A stretch of 5,317 bases of DNA from DAOSWM01 sp035380045 (GTDB lineage Bacteria > Bacteroidota > Bacteroidia > Bacteroidales > Tenuifilaceae), in NCBI GenBank assembly GCA_035380045.1, contig DAOSWM010000123.1, positions 1-5,317 on the forward strand. Reading direction: 5' to 3'. The position numbers and the translations under genes were made by a program. How positions within the stretch are numbered: the first letter of the stretch is position 1; the number at the start of each line of letters is the position of its first letter. Under the pieces are notes generated by a model. That model did no database searches and had not been told where the DNA came from. It was given only the letters and a program-made list of their open reading frames with translations. Of the stretch, positions 5,134 through 5,317 are shown in pieces.

Positions 5134-5197
5134 TCAATCAATCAACCAACCAACCAACCAACCAACCAACTAACCAACTAATCAATCAATCAATTAA
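5134..5197. repeat. Tetranucleotide microsatellite, sixteen YYAA units
   Basis: Sixteen consecutive 4-bp units all fit YYAA: three TCAA, six CCAA, then CTAA, CCAA, CTAA, three TCAA and a last TTAA. The pattern runs without a break in register, and its last unit includes the prfA stop codon (5194-5196). It occupies the prfA-pyrF gap next to prfA. Short tandem repeats of this kind expand and contract by replication slippage. Here that would change the spacing between the two genes and not a protein sequence. Confidence 0.9.
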
Positions 5198-5317
5198 ACT
5201 TCGCTCATTTTCAGTCTTTCTGCATTTTCAGCAAGCTGAAGTTTTTCTATTACTTCGTCTAAGTCGCCGTCAATAATTGCGGAAAGGTTGTAGAGCGTAA
5301 GGTTTATTCTATGGTCG
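5194..5317 (-). CDS. prfA: Peptide chain release factor 1, C-terminal end only
   Basis: The last 40 codons and stop of a gene that runs on past the right edge of the window. The peptide begins DHRINLTLYNLSAI and includes DGDLDEVIEKLQ and LAENAERLK. This is the well-conserved C-terminus of RF1, the factor that reads UAA and UAG stop codons and releases the finished protein from the ribosome. RF2 has a related ending, but the NLTLYNL/DGDLDEVI combination and the neighbouring pyrF favour RF1. The GGQ and PxT motifs lie outside the window and cannot be checked. Confidence 0.9.
   Translation of the reverse strand, partial: DHRINLTLYNLSAIIDGDLDEVIEKLQLAENAERLKMSEV

Noticed and set aside
5134..5197. 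CRISPR array or integration site interpretation of the repeat tract
   Set aside because: The period is only 4 bp with no spacers, so it is a simple microsatellite.

Overview
This window looks like chromosomal DNA of a member of the Bacteroidota, probably a Bacteroidales relative, though the rank below phylum is a guess. The evidence is an ABC permease ending in the NPVDAMRYE tail common in that phylum, TAnnTTTG-type promoter -7 elements, AT-rich leaders that mostly lack a Shine-Dalgarno sequence, and the prfA-pyrF gene pair.

Layout from left to right. (1) 1-710, plus strand: the 3' end of a MacB/FtsX-type ABC transporter permease. (2) 754-1155, minus strand: a small conserved-looking protein with two CxxC knuckles, convergent with the permease. 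(3) 1345-1842, minus strand: an ECF sigma factor with a good -7 element 63 nt upstream of its start and a clear intrinsic terminator at 1294-1318. (4) 1843-2486: a long region without an established gene. Its left end holds the sigma promoter and a dyad, its middle (about 1975-2240) shows nothing I can name, and its right end (2249-2456) has a promoter-like -7 element followed by a compact folded leader that contains a 24-codon upstream ORF. (5) 2487-2609: a 40-codon ORF with an unusually good Shine-Dalgarno sequence, overlapping the start of the next gene by 11 nt. (6) 2599-4017: a complete MATE-family efflux transporter. (7) 4034-4195: a short non-coding element with imperfect terminal inverted repeats and two internal hairpins, resembling a MITE, filling the gap between two convergent genes. 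(8) 4195-5028, minus strand: pyrF, orotidine-5'-phosphate decarboxylase. (9) 5134-5197: sixteen consecutive YYAA tetranucleotides, ending across the prfA stop codon. (10) 5194-5317, minus strand: the 3' end of prfA, peptide chain release factor 1.

The genes do not form one pathway. prfA and pyrF are housekeeping genes read in the same direction. The sigma factor, the zinc-knuckle protein and the permease are separate units. The part most deserving a second look is the leader of the MATE gene: a promoter-like box, a folded RNA element wrapped around a small ORF, further mutually exclusive hairpins, and a second small ORF overlapping the pump gene. Together these suggest, but do not prove, that the pump is controlled by an RNA or leader-peptide mechanism.
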